From: an uncultured Eubacteriales bacterium
GTDB lineage: Bacteria; Bacillota; Clostridia; Oscillospirales; UBA644
Length of the DNA: 52,470 nt
Reading direction: 5' to 3'
Assembly: GCA_934454405.1 (NCBI GenBank)
Contig: CAKSFN010000016.1
Coordinates: 1-52,470, forward strand
Made by a program: the position numbers and the translations under genes. Under the pieces are notes generated by a model. It was not told the origin of the DNA and ran no database searches. It saw only the letters and a list, made by a program, of their open reading frames with translations. Positions 16,910 to 25,495 of the stretch are shown piece after piece. The stretch's first letter is position 1. Each line of letters starts with the position of its first letter.

Positions 16910-18298
16910 ATGAGGATTTATCTTTCGGGCACGGACAGAGAATATGACCTGCAATGTCTTTCTTTGTTGTTTTTCCCCGGTTCCGATTTTTCTTCCGATG
17001 ACGGAAAAGAATTGTCCGTCACCGTCGAGGGCAACACCGCAACCGCCGTTTTCAAACTCGGCGAAAACGAATATACCGCAACCGCAGAGGTCAGGGACGA
17101 GTTTGACTCGGAACGTCTTGCCGTCAAACGCTGCGCCTATGACGCGATGAGCGAAGCCACGGGGATAACAAGCCCGTGGGGACTTCTGACGGGCATCAAG
17201 TCCGCGCTTTATTACGGCGCGCTCAAAGAGGCTCACGGGCAGAGAGCGCGGGAGGTCTTCACCGAACGCTACCTTGTTCGCGACGATAAGGCTGATCTCT
17301 GCGAAAAAATTCTCGAAACACGCAAAAATGCGGTTCAGATGTGTCAAAAAGACACTTGCAGCGTGTATATCTCGGTCCCGTTTTGTCCGTCGAGGTGCAG
17401 CTACTGTTCTTTTGTTTCTTCCGCCACGTCCGCCGAGGGACGTTTTCTCGACCCGTATGTTGACCGCCTTGTCGAGGAGATAGAACAAAAGGCGAGGATC
17501 GTCCGCGAAAGAGGCTTGAAGGTTCTGAGCCTGTATATCGGGGGCGGAACGCCGACCGTTCTTTCCGCCGAACAGCTGGACAGGATACTTCGCGCGTATG
17601 AAAAGTATTTTTCGTATGATAATATAAAGGAAATAACCGTCGAGGCAGGCAGACCGGACACCGTGACGTCGAAAAAGCTCCGAACCCTGAAAGAGCGCGG
17701 CGTCAACCGCATAAGCGTCAATCCGCAAACGCTGAACGACAAGGTTCTTGAAGTGATAGGCAGAAAACACACGAGCGAGCAGTTTTTCGACGCATACGAG
17801 CTTGCGGCAAAAGAGAATTTCCGCATAAATGTCGATATAATCGCGGGACTTCCGACCGATACGTTCGAAAGCTTTGAAAAAACCGTTGTCGGCGTCGCCG
17901 CTCTCGACCCCGCGAACATAACCCTGCATACTTTGTATGTAAAACGCGCGGCGGAGCTTCATTCCTCCAATCCCGCGGCGGAAAGGGAGAACGGCGAGCT
18001 TGCGGGCAGAATGGTCGGCTTCGCGGAAAAGTATTTTGACGAAAACGGGTATCTGCCGTATTATCTTTACAGGCAGAAAAACACCGTCGGCAATCACGAA
18101 AACGTCGGCTACGCAAAGCCGTGGCGCGAATGTCTTTACAATATCTTTATGATGGACGACATTCAAACCGTCATCGGGATAGGCGCGAACGCAGTGTCAA
18201 AAGTCGTTCACGACGGCGGTCATATAGAAAGATTTGCAAACACCAAATTCGCTTATAATTATCTCAAAGAAGATTTTAAGCCCGTTTCTTTCGAATGA
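16910..18298 (+). CDS. hemZ: Coproporphyrinogen III dehydrogenase-like radical SAM protein HemZ
   Basis: 462 residues. The radical SAM cluster motif is in FCPSRCSYCSF (C-x3-C-x2-C, about residues 163-170), followed by IGGGTPT and an AGRPDT segment typical of HemN/HemZ proteins. The N-terminal 150-residue extension marks the HemZ subgroup. Many HemZ-like proteins in anaerobes lack proven coproporphyrinogen activity and may handle heme in other ways. It is the last gene of the pncB operon. Confidence 0.88.
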   Translation: MRIYLSGTDREYDLQCLSLLFFPGSDFSSDDGKELSVTVEGNTATAVFKLGENEYTATAEVRDEFDSERLAVKRCAYDAMSEATGITSPWGLLTGIKSALYYGALKEAHGQRAREVFTERYLVRDDKADLCEKILETRKNAVQMCQKDTCSVYISVPFCPSRCSYCSFVSSATSAEGRFLDPYVDRLVEEIEQKARIVRERGLKVLSLYIGGGTPTVLSAEQLDRILRAYEKYFSYDNIKEITVEAGRPDTVTSKKLRTLKERGVNRISVNPQTLNDKVLEVIGRKHTSEQFFDAYELAAKENFRINVDIIAGLPTDTFESFEKTVVGVAALDPANITLHTLYVKRAAELHSSNPAAERENGELAGRMVGFAEKYFDENGYLPYYLYRQKNTVGNHENVGYAKPWRECLYNIFMMDDIQTVIGIGANAVSKVVHDGGHIERFANTKFAYNYLKEDFKPVSFE

Positions 18299-18344
18299 TA
18301 AAAGCTTTGTTAAAAAAAATGCCGCATATTTTCCTGATTTACTA

Positions 18345-18373
18345 TTGACAAGCCCGCGATTTTGGTGTATAAT
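18345..18373 (+). promoter_or_regulatory. Promoter of rpsU
   Basis: TTGACA (18345-18350), a 17-base spacer and TATAAT (18368-18373): a perfect consensus, with TG extension. It leaves a leader of about 78 bases. Confidence 0.88.
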
Positions 18374-18457
18374 GATTTAGCAAGAATGGTATACACTTTT
18401 CTTGTAATGCGCAAAGTCGTTGCGGTTTTCCGAGCGATGGAGGGAGGGTAGTCTGAT

Positions 18458-18634
18458 ATGGCAGAAGTAAAACTTAAAGAGAATGAGTCTTTGGACAATG
18501 CTCTTCGTCGTTTTAAGAAGCAGTGCGCGAGATCCGGTATTCTGACCGAGGTCAAGAGACGCGAGCACTATGAAAAGCCTTCCGTAAAAAGAAAGAAGAA
18601 GTCCGAGGCTGCCAGAAAACGCAAATATAAGTAA
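18458..18634 (+). CDS. rpsU: 30S ribosomal protein bS21
   Basis: 58 residues starting MAEVKLKENESLDNALRRFK, the classic S21 N-terminus, and ending in a Lys/Arg-rich tail (RKKKSEAARKRKYK). AGGGAGGG lies upstream. S21 joins the small subunit near the mRNA 3' platform and affects initiation. It has a consensus promoter and is followed by a terminator at 18641-18678 that partly separates it from the YqeG-like gene. Confidence 0.97.
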   Translation: MAEVKLKENESLDNALRRFKKQCARSGILTEVKRREHYEKPSVKRKKKSEAARKRKYK

Positions 18635-18640
18635 GATTTT

Positions 18641-18678
18641 AAAGGTTGTGATTTCGGTCGCAGCCTTTGTCTTTTTTT
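18641..18678 (+). terminator. Intrinsic terminator after rpsU
   Basis: AAAGGTTGTG (18641-18650) pairs with CGCAGCCTTT (18659-18668) with two G-U pairs, then TTTTTTT at 18672-18678. It runs into the ribosome binding site of the next gene, so that gene is expressed by read-through or its own start. Confidence 0.75.
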
Positions 18679-18687
18679 GAGGTAAAA

Positions 18688-19182
18688 ATGAATTTCAAAC
18701 CCGACATATACGTTTCGAGTTTCAAAAAGATAACCCCTGAACTGCTTTCGTCCCTCGGCGTCGGCGTATTGCTGACCGACCTTGACGACACTCTTGCGCC
18801 GCACGGCTGTATGGATATGCCCGACGAGGTAAAACGCTGGACGGCATCGCTGGCGGAAAACGGGATAAAGGTCTGCATCGTTTCCAACAACTCCGAGGAA
18901 CGCGTCAGACCCGTTGCCGAAGCTTTGAATACCGAATACGAATGCAACGCGCATAAGCCTTCGACCGCTTTTATCGAAAAAGCGCGCCGCAGGCTCGGTG
19001 TCGAAAAAGACGAAATAATTCTTATGGGCGACCAGCTGTTCACGGATATCGCCGCCGCAAAGAGAGCGAAAATCCGCTGCATTCTCGTTGAACCCGTCGG
19101 CGGCGCGAAAACCACCTTTTGGATAAGACTCAAACGTATTGCCGAAAAACCGATTAAAAGAAAATTCCGAAAGGATGATTGA
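18688..19182 (+). CDS. YqeG family HAD IIIA-type phosphatase (copy 1)
   Basis: 164 residues from the ATG at 18688 after TTGAGGTAAAA. HAD motif I is LLTDLDDTLAP (D-x-D), motif II lies in IVSNNSEERV, and the last is LMGDQLFTDIAAA. The YqeG group is found across Firmicutes, often near tRNA and shikimate genes; the substrate is unsettled. A second paralogue lies at 33865-34407 and shares the same motif order at about half identity by eye. It sits 3 bases before the peptidase gene. Confidence 0.88.
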   Translation: MNFKPDIYVSSFKKITPELLSSLGVGVLLTDLDDTLAPHGCMDMPDEVKRWTASLAENGIKVCIVSNNSEERVRPVAEALNTEYECNAHKPSTAFIEKARRRLGVEKDEIILMGDQLFTDIAAAKRAKIRCILVEPVGGAKTTFWIRLKRIAEKPIKRKFRKDD

Positions 19183-19185
19183 TAT

Positions 19186-20256
19186 ATGACAGGCATTGAA
19201 AGATTGCAGGCAAAAATGAACGTCGGCGACGGCGCGATAATCTGCGACGAGTACAACAGAAGATATTTTACGGAATTTGAATCGTCGAACGGCGTTCTTG
19301 CCGTTACGAAAACAAAAGCGGTGTTTTTCACGGATTTCAGATATATCGAAGCCGCGAAAAACGCGATAAAAACCGCTGAAGTCCGCATTCTCGAAGCATC
19401 TCACTCCGCGTCCTGCATAAGCGTTTTTGAAAAAGAAGAGATCAAAAAAGTTTATTTTGAAGCGGAAGCTCCTTATTCGTACTGCACCGCAATGCAAAAA
19501 GAGATGCCCGCTTACGAGTTTGTTCCCGGCGACGATATATTTGCCTCTCTCCGCGCGCAGAAGACGCCCGAGGAGATAGAATATATCAAAAAATCGCAGG
19601 CAATAACCGATAAAGGCTATGCGCATATTCTTGATTTTGTAAAGGAAAATTACAAGAAAGGCATCTCCGAAAAAGATGTTGCGATCGAACTTGAATTTTT
19701 CCTGCGTAAAAACGGCTCCGGAAAAATGCCGTTTGATATTATCTGCGCTTCCGGCGAAAACACGTCCCGCCCCCATGCCGTTCCCTCCGATAAAATCATT
19801 GCGGAAGGGGATTTTGTCACACTTGATTTCGGCTCGTCCTATAACGACTATGCAAGCGATATGACAAGAACGTTCGCCGTAGGCTATGTCAGCGACGAAC
19901 AGCGCAAGATTTATGAACTTGTTCTCGAAGCGCAACTTTCCGCGATGAAGCAGATAAAAGCGGGTGTCAGAGGTTGTGACATCGACGCAATAGCAAGAAA
20001 TCTGTTTGCCGAACACGGCGTAGCGGAAGCGTTCGGTCATTCCCTCGGCCATTCTCTCGGACTTTTCATTCACGAAAGCCCGAATTTCAGCCCCAGATAT
20101 ACGGGCGAAATCCCTGAAAACGCGGTTCTTTCCGATGAACCGGGACTTTATTTCGAGGGCAAATTCGGTGTCCGTATCGAAGATATCGTTCATATCAAAA
20201 AGGACGGCTGCGAAAGTCTCACTCACAGCCCGAAGAATTTGATAATAGTTCAATAA
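19186..20256 (+). CDS. M24 family Xaa-Pro aminopeptidase
   Basis: 356 residues, the length of YpdF/PepQ-like enzymes with a creatinase-type N-terminal domain (1-125) and the pita-bread catalytic domain. Metal ligands are visible: D in LDFGSSYNDYASDMTRTF (two Asp), H in GHSLGHSLGLFIHE, E in SDEPGLYFEG, and E in VRIEDIVHI. It should cleave N-terminal residues before proline in cytoplasmic peptides. It probably shares a transcript with the YqeG-like gene. Confidence 0.92.
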   Translation: MTGIERLQAKMNVGDGAIICDEYNRRYFTEFESSNGVLAVTKTKAVFFTDFRYIEAAKNAIKTAEVRILEASHSASCISVFEKEEIKKVYFEAEAPYSYCTAMQKEMPAYEFVPGDDIFASLRAQKTPEEIEYIKKSQAITDKGYAHILDFVKENYKKGISEKDVAIELEFFLRKNGSGKMPFDIICASGENTSRPHAVPSDKIIAEGDFVTLDFGSSYNDYASDMTRTFAVGYVSDEQRKIYELVLEAQLSAMKQIKAGVRGCDIDAIARNLFAEHGVAEAFGHSLGHSLGLFIHESPNFSPRYTGEIPENAVLSDEPGLYFEGKFGVRIEDIVHIKKDGCESLTHSPKNLIIVQ

Positions 20257-20263
20257 TTACCTC

Positions 20264-20292
20264 TTGCAATTCGGCGCAAAGTGTGGTATACT
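20264..20292 (+). promoter_or_regulatory. Promoter of tRNA-Thr
   Basis: TTGCAA (20264-20269), 17-base spacer, TATACT (20287-20292), about 30 bases before the tRNA. Confidence 0.8.
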
Positions 20293-20323
20293 ATGCAGGT
20301 ATGAGACATTTTGCGCCTTGTAT

Positions 20324-20399
20324 GCTGATATGGCTCAGTCGGTAGAGCGGTTCACTCGTAATGAACAGGTCGTGGGTTCGATTCCCACTATCAGCTCCA
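20324..20399 (+). tRNA. tRNA-Thr (anticodon CGT)
   Basis: A complete cloverleaf: acceptor GCTGATA/TATCAGC, D stem GCTC/GAGC, anticodon stem GTTCA/TGAAC (20350-20354 and 20362-20366) with loop CTCGTAA and anticodon CGT at 20357-20359, and T stem GTGGG/CCCAC with TTCGATT. The CCA end is encoded (20397-20399). It reads ACG. tRNA genes are common integration sites, and phage-like debris lies just downstream. Confidence 0.97.
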
Positions 20400-20438
20400 T
20401 AAAATAATCCCTCACACAATGTGTGAGGGATTATTTTA
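20400..20438 (+). terminator. Intrinsic terminator of tRNA-Thr
   Basis: An 18-bp perfect stem (20400-20417 with 20421-20438, 3-base loop) rich in A on the left and T on the right, directly after the CCA end. Confidence 0.85.
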
Positions 20439-20456
20439 TGCGCTGACGCGGTCAAG

Positions 20457-20485
20457 CGAACCCTTTTCGCGGCGAAAAGGGTTCG
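20457..20485. repeat. Perfect 14-bp palindrome
   Basis: CGAACCCTTTTCGC (20457-20470) and its exact complement (20472-20485) around a single G. A second, imperfect GGCGAAAAA/TTTTTCCGCC hairpin follows at about 20493-20518. No T-run follows, so a terminator role is weak. The rest of 20440-21068 holds no recognisable gene. Confidence 0.6.
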
Positions 20486-20534
20486 TCGGAACGGCGAAAA
20501 AAGGAACTTTTTCCGCCGCGAAGTCGGGAGCAAG

Positions 20535-20809
20535 AAGACTGATAAATGCTGCCCCACGCAAGGTTTCACGGGCTAATCTTTCCCTCCGCATTGCGTTCTC
20601 TTTTTGCAATACACAAAGTATTGCTTCAAAGCGACATCTTCACGGAGAAAAACATTATCTCCGTGAAACTCTTCGACCTGACAGCCTTGATTTTGTTCTG
20701 TTTTGAAGTCGAGGAGTGCGAGAATACTTTCGTATTTTAAGCGACGAGACAATAAAACAGGGCAAAAGCAACGCTGTCAGGCTTGTGCGAGGTAGCATTT
20801 ATCAGTCTT
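20535..20809. repeat. Inverted-repeat-bounded, hairpin-rich 275-bp element
   Basis: AAGACTGATAAATGCT at 20535-20550 is the exact complement of 20794-20809, and similarity continues inward for about 13 more bases (10 match). Inside are several perfect hairpins: GCAATAC/GTATTGC near 20615-20635, TTCACGGAGA/TCTCCGTGAA at 20639-20648 and 20658-20667, and a long imperfect pair CTGACAGC...CTGTTT near 20679-20704 with 20756-20781. No good coding frame is seen. It could be a MITE-like element or a structured RNA; copies elsewhere in the genome would decide. Confidence 0.5.
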
Positions 20810-20840
20810 AATTGCGGGCACCGTATCAACGGTCGCAATT
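20810..20840. repeat. Compound hairpin
   Basis: AATTGCG/CGCAATT outside and ACCGT/ACGGT inside, joined by a 3-base bulge, adjoining the previous element. Function unknown. Confidence 0.45.
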
Positions 20841-20978
20841 CGGCGAAGCGCACCGTTTCCCCTAAAAGCCAATGCAAGCTCAAATCGCTCCCCATAAAGG
20901 CAATATTATTTTGCTATAGTTATAAAGATCAGCGTGGCTATAGGGTTTTTGCGGGTTTTGTGATTGAGAGAAAAAAGT

Positions 20979-21008
20979 AACGCTCTGTGAATAATATCAC
21001 GGAGCGTT
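20979..21008 (+). terminator. Terminator-like hairpin
   Basis: AACGCTCTGTGA (20979-20990) pairs with TCACGGAGCGTT (20997-21008) with one G-U pair; only a weak T-rich tail follows. It may end a degraded gene to its left. Confidence 0.4.
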
Positions 21009-21068
21009 GTTGAATTTGGGTTAAAATTGGCGTGGTGTGATAGAATGGACTCAAAAAAAACTCAAAAA

Positions 21069-21161
21069 TTATCCGTTTTCCGAAAAGAAAATGTTTTCGA
21101 GCGCGGCATTGATTTGCGCGTCGATCTCTTTTTGGTATTCGGGTATCTCGTGGTCGTAGCG
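21069..21161 (-). pseudogene. Possible C-terminal remnant of an unknown minus-strand gene
   Basis: Read on the minus strand, 21161 to 21069 gives about 30 codons with good protein-like composition (RYDHEIPEYQKEIDAQINAA, then LENIFFSENG and stop). No start or complete gene is present. It ends where the phage-type protein on the plus strand loses its N-terminus, so the junction near 21158 may be a rearrangement point. The family is not recognised and chance cannot be excluded. Confidence 0.25.
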
Positions 21162-21169
21162 ACTATTCC

Positions 21170-23638
21170 TTGCAATCGCTGTTTCAAGACAAAGAAACCT
21201 TTGTTGAATTTGCCGACAGCCTTAAAAAGAAAAACAAGGTTTTGTGGAACAAGTTCAAGCAGGCAATCCGTAAATTCCTTGATAAACTTGATAGGGAATT
21301 ACGAGTTGACAACAGTACAATACGTCACGGACTTGATGGGACATACAGGAGGCTTTTGACAAATGCCCGAATAGGTTCTGTTATAGGGACAGTTGTCAAA
21401 AATGCGATTCCAATAAACGGACTGAAAAATAATTCTCCGAATGTTGTGGGAACTTATGCCATGGTTTCTTTATGTAATGACAGTCAAAATCGTGAGTTCA
21501 TCGCGGTCGTTGTCGTTGAACAGCAGTCGGGGGCTATTGACAGTTTTGAATTGTTTGATGTTGCTCACGCAGTCAGCGGAAGGCAAAAAAACAGTAGCCA
21601 GGTTGACACAAAGTCACAGGGGGTTAACCCTATCAAGGCTACTACAATCAGTATAGCAGATTTATTGAATATTGTCAATAGTACACATCAGAGCATTTTG
21701 TCTGACAATGTTCTTTCTCACCTCGGAGAATTTCGTGCGAAAAACGGAAGTTTTGCGGACAAGATTCTTTTTTCTGACAGAGTAGCAAACCCGACAGAAA
21801 AAGAGGTTGACGGCAAAGTCCCTCGCGCAAATCGCGCTTCTCTCATAAAAACGTCAACCTCTGACCGTAGTATATCACAAAGTATAACTACTGTCAATAC
21901 CATTAATAGTACAGAAAAATATTCCGACAGAGACTATTCCTGCGACAACCTTGTTTCGAAGCCTGATATGAAAGTGACGCAAATCGGAACGGAAGCCCCG
22001 AGCAACAGGGCGGATATCGTATTCGAGGCGAAGCGAAACGCTTCCAAAATCGGCAAGTTCAATGTGAAAGACGGCAGCGTCAGCGTTTATGTTGACGATA
22101 TCGGAACAGATGTTATTCTTGGAACGGACGGGTTGAAACACGGACTTCGCAGAAGTAAGAATATTTCAATGGATATAAATTCTCTTGCAATTCTCAATGC
22201 GGGAGAGATTATTAAGCATTCTGTGAAAATAAATGAAATCATACCAAAGGACAAAAATGCAACATCAAGTTATGTTTTAATCGGGTGCGCGGAAAATTCT
22301 TCATCAAGGTTTATTGTACGATCTATAATAAACACTTTTGATAACTCGCTTTCAAAAATGGATGTTTTATATGCAGTAAAAGTAAAAGAATCGGCTGCGC
22401 AACCTGCGCCCGGTTCTGCGGCGAAAGCCGTGAGTTCCGTTACCGATTCTAAAATAAGTATAACAGATTTGTTGGATTATGTCAATAGGTGCTTTCCGGA
22501 AGTTTTGTCCGCAGATGTTCTTAAACATTTTGGACATGAGTCGAGACCTGAGGGAAACCCAAAAGGTTTGGGGGAAAGTATGCTGTATTCCGACCGCGAC
22601 GGCAACGCGAAAGACGCCACGCAGCTGACGGAAAGCGACTTGAGGTATTTGCTTGAACAGATTCAGGAGGGAGAACTTGATACCGGCTATATTCCTGTTG
22701 CACGCACTACTCCGCAATTCTATATTGATGTTGTCAACGAACACTCAAAAGGAAAAACAGAGGTAATGAAAGTCCCGTTGGCTTCAAGTGTTGAGCATAT
22801 GATGCAAAACATGGAAGAATATGATGGCTCGACATATGAAGACGATAAGACTCCTCACGGGCTGTCAACAGATGATATTATAACTATATCAAAAGAAATG
22901 ATTCATCCGAAGTATATTGTCTTGCAGCGAAACGGAAGATATGCGGAAGTGGTTTCTTTTTTCAGCGAGAAGAGAAAAAAACAGGTTGTATTATCCATCG
23001 ATTTTGCGGAGGACGGGGAGAGTCCAAAAAACTTCAAACACGAGCAATATATGAATGGGTATAACGGTGGGTATTATAATATAATCGTTACTGAGTACGA
23101 GCCGACAGACTTGAAATCATATCTTAAAAACAATGAAATTGTCTATGACAGACAAAGAATGAACGGAAAATATCAAGTCGGATCGGGTCGTATAGTGACC
23201 GTCACGCATGATACACCGTTCATTCAACAAGATAATACCACAGTTTCGGATAAAAGTCAAGAGGAAGCCCTCGACAAAAAGCAGAGCAAGAAGAAAACTA
23301 TTTCCGAGACCACAGAAAAACAATATCTTGAACTTGCGAAAGATCCTGAAAAGAATAATGTAAAACTTCGTGAAATGGTTGATGAGGCTGCAAGAATAAA
23401 TGGGTATGAGATGAGCCTTAAGCCAGCATTGGAAGAAAAACGATATATAAAAGAAGAATACCGCGTTGCCATGCAGAAAGTTGCAGGGGAAAAACTTGAT
23501 GTTGGGGCAAAAGAACAAACAGCATGGTTTGATTACCGATACAAGGACGGTGAAAACCCCCGTGTTTTAAAACTCGGAGACCAATTGTTTGACTATGCTT
23601 ATAAGCAGTATAAGGCGTTAGATTATATACAAAGTTAA
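21170..23638 (+). CDS. Large polyvalent phage/mobile-element protein, 5'-truncated, with duplicated domain
   Basis: 822 residues from a TTG at 21170; the frame is open from 21113 but no good start or ribosome binding site is seen, so the N-terminus is probably lost. A domain of about 130 residues occurs twice (about 45-185 and 300-465): each opens with a RHGL/KHGLRR-type segment, continues with a beta region containing a NAxxxIxxxVKxxxPIN-like pattern, and ends SI(A/T)DLL(N/D)xVN with LSxxVLxHxG. SDR tripeptides (LFSDR, KYSDR, LYSDR) separate the domains. This layout recalls the C-terminal parts of MuF-type and polyvalent phage or ICE proteins of Clostridia. Base composition is more AT-rich than neighbours. 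The reading frame breaks at its end (see next entry). Confidence 0.55.
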   Translation: MQSLFQDKETFVEFADSLKKKNKVLWNKFKQAIRKFLDKLDRELRVDNSTIRHGLDGTYRRLLTNARIGSVIGTVVKNAIPINGLKNNSPNVVGTYAMVSLCNDSQNREFIAVVVVEQQSGAIDSFELFDVAHAVSGRQKNSSQVDTKSQGVNPIKATTISIADLLNIVNSTHQSILSDNVLSHLGEFRAKNGSFADKILFSDRVANPTEKEVDGKVPRANRASLIKTSTSDRSISQSITTVNTINSTEKYSDRDYSCDNLVSKPDMKVTQIGTEAPSNRADIVFEAKRNASKIGKFNVKDGSVSVYVDDIGTDVILGTDGLKHGLRRSKNISMDINSLAILNAGEIIKHSVKINEIIPKDKNATSSYVLIGCAENSSSRFIVRSIINTFDNSLSKMDVLYAVKVKESAAQPAPGSAAKAVSSVTDSKISITDLLDYVNRCFPEVLSADVLKHFGHESRPEGNPKGLGESMLYSDRDGNAKDATQLTESDLRYLLEQIQEGELDTGYIPVARTTPQFYIDVVNEHSKGKTEVMKVPLASSVEHMMQNMEEYDGSTYEDDKTPHGLSTDDIITISKEMIHPKYIVLQRNGRYAEVVSFFSEKRKKQVVLSIDFAEDGESPKNFKHEQYMNGYNGGYYNIIVTEYEPTDLKSYLKNNEIVYDRQRMNGKYQVGSGRIVTVTHDTPFIQQDNTTVSDKSQEEALDKKQSKKKTISETTEKQYLELAKDPEKNNVKLREMVDEAARINGYEMSLKPALEEKRYIKEEYRVAMQKVAGEKLDVGAKEQTAWFDYRYKDGENPRVLKLGDQLFDYAYKQYKALDYIQS

Positions 23639-24002
23639 CGGATATACTTTATATGCCGAAGAAATATTGCGTCCGAGCGAAAACAATAAAGTCGGAAATC
23701 TTATAGGGCATACAATGTATAAAGCACCCACCCTGTCAACGGCGGCATTCAACACAACAAGTGCGGTGACTCAACCGGAACGGCAAGGTACGGTGCTCTG
23801 TGAATATAATAACACAAGAAAGAACGGTTTGTCAAGAGGTAATTTCATTTCCGACAAAGCGGGGAATCCCGCCGCGCTGAAATATGTCATAACGGAAAGA
23901 GGGATTGATTTTGATGTAAGAAGCGGCATAAGCCCGATAAAAAAACGGAATAAATCCATTGCGGTATGCCGGGAAAGACGGTCGGGTGAAAAACCATCAT
24001 AA
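23639..24002 (+). pseudogene. Frameshifted C-terminal continuation of the polyvalent protein
   Basis: After the stop at 23636-23638 another frame continues with protein-like sequence (KVNGYTLYAEEILRPSEN, then NLIGHTMYKAPTLSTAAF) to a stop at 24002. The junction CAAAGTTAACGG suggests a one-base indel. It has no start codon or ribosome binding site of its own other than a TTG at 23667. Together with the missing 5' end this marks a dead mobile-element gene. Confidence 0.5.
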
Positions 24003-24080
24003 GCACAAAGAAAACGGTTGCAATCACGGGAACGGTCGTCAAAATTCGAACAGTTTTGTAAAAGTTCAAAATCACTCCGA

Positions 24081-24109
24081 TTGACATTTATTTTTACAGG
24101 TGTTATAAT
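24081..24109 (+). promoter_or_regulatory. Promoter of the MFS transporter gene
   Basis: TTGACA (24081-24086), 17-base spacer, TATAAT (24104-24109): perfect consensus, about 110 bases before the start. 24003-24080 holds nothing recognisable. Confidence 0.88.
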
Positions 24110-24219
24110 ATCACACAACACGGAAGGAAACAAGACCTCACGCAGACAATATGTAAGATAACCGCACAAACATATAAAAACTGTATGAATTCGATGATCT
24201 TTGAGGAAACTGAAAAGAA

Positions 24220-25419
24220 ATGAAAAAACCGCATTACAAAAATACAATGTACGCCTGTTTTACAGGCTATATCGTTCAGGCTGTCGTCAATAATTTCGTG
24301 CCGCTTCTGTTCGTCACGTTTCAGAAAACATATTCAATTCCTCTTTCGCAGATAACGCTTATTATAACAATAAACTTCGTTATTCAACTGCTTGTGGATC
24401 TGCTGTCGGCAAAGTTCGTTGACAGGATAGGTTACAGAACGGCGGTCGTTATCGCTCACGGCTGCTCGGCGGCGGGGCTGATACTTCTGACCGTTCTTCC
24501 CGACGCGCTTCCGAACGCGTTCGCGGGCATAGTTGCCGCCGTTGCGATATACGCCGTCGGCGGCGGTCTTATAGAAGTTCTTATCAGTCCCATTATCGAA
24601 GCGTGCCCGACGGACAATAAAGAAAAGGCGATGAGTCTTCTCCATTCTTTCTATTGCTGGGGACACATGGGCGTGGTTTTGCTTTCGACCGCATTTTTTG
24701 CGCTGTTCGGAACGGGAAATTGGAAGATACTTGCGCTTATTTGGGCGGCGGTGCCGATTATAAACGGTCTGTTTTTTACAAAAGTCCCGCTCTTTCCGCT
24801 TATAGAGGACGGCAAAACGGGCTTGACCGTGAAACAGCTCATAAAGAAAAAAACATTTTGGATTCTTATGCTGATGATGGCTTGCGCGGGAGCCTCCGAG
24901 CAGGCGGTAAGCCAATGGGCGTCAACATTTGCGGAAAAAGGTCTCGGCGTCGGCAAGACCGTGGGAGATCTTGCGGGACCGACGGCTTTCGCAGGGCTTA
25001 TGGGACTTTCACGGCTTATATACGGCAAGTACGGCGACCGTCTCAACCTCGACAGATGTATGACGGCAAGCGCGGTGCTCTGCATAGTGTCGTATTTCGT
25101 CATCGCGTTCTTTCCGTCGCCTGCGGTCGGACTGATAGGCTGCGCGGTGTGCGGCTTTTCCGTCGGAATTATGTGGCCGGGCACATTCAGCAAAGCCTCC
25201 GCGGCAATTAAGGGCGGAGGAACGGCGCTGTTCGCTTTTCTGGCGCTGGCGGGAGATCTCGGATGCTCGGGAGGACCGACTCTTGCGGGACTTGTTTCAA
25301 GCGTCTGCGGAGGAGATCTGCATAAGGGCATTTTTGCGGCTGTCGCATTTCCCTCGCTGCTTCTCGTCGGATTTGTTCTCGCAAGAAAGAGCGTAAAAAC
25401 AGATTTGACAAAGAAATGA
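24220..25419 (+). CDS. MFS transporter (FucP/sugar-type)
   Basis: 399 residues with 12 predicted membrane helices in two halves. The loop after helix 2 (DLLSAKFVDRIGYRTAVV) is the MFS D-x-x-x-DRxGxR signature. The ATG has GAGGAAAC upstream. Its substrate is not evident. It converges on the HxlR regulator gene across a shared terminator; HxlR proteins often control adjacent transporters or reductases, but no operator was identified in its promoter. Confidence 0.87.
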   Translation: MKKPHYKNTMYACFTGYIVQAVVNNFVPLLFVTFQKTYSIPLSQITLIITINFVIQLLVDLLSAKFVDRIGYRTAVVIAHGCSAAGLILLTVLPDALPNAFAGIVAAVAIYAVGGGLIEVLISPIIEACPTDNKEKAMSLLHSFYCWGHMGVVLLSTAFFALFGTGNWKILALIWAAVPIINGLFFTKVPLFPLIEDGKTGLTVKQLIKKKTFWILMLMMACAGASEQAVSQWASTFAEKGLGVGKTVGDLAGPTAFAGLMGLSRLIYGKYGDRLNLDRCMTASAVLCIVSYFVIAFFPSPAVGLIGCAVCGFSVGIMWPGTFSKASAAIKGGGTALFAFLALAGDLGCSGGPTLAGLVSSVCGGDLHKGIFAAVAFPSLLLVGFVLARKSVKTDLTKK

Positions 25420-25440
25420 TTCGGACGGAGAAACTCCGTC

Positions 25441-25480
25441 AAAACTGAGAGCCGCCCTTGTTCGGGCGGCTCTCAGTTTT
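25441..25480. terminator. Strong bidirectional terminator
   Basis: A perfect 17-bp stem (25441-25457 with 25464-25480) beginning AAAACTGAGAGCC and ending in TTTT, between the convergent MFS and HxlR genes. Confidence 0.9.
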
Positions 25481-25495
25481 GCAGTTTTTTCATTA

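Noticed and set aside
20383..20399. tRNA-Thr 3' end as a phage attachment site
   Set aside because: I found no second copy of the tRNA end to the right in the window, so an att pair cannot be shown.
20291..20569. Minus-strand frame of 92 codons containing GNRTHDLFITSEPLYRLSH
   Set aside because: It is the antisense of tRNA-Thr; this peptide string is a well-known false protein from tRNA genes.
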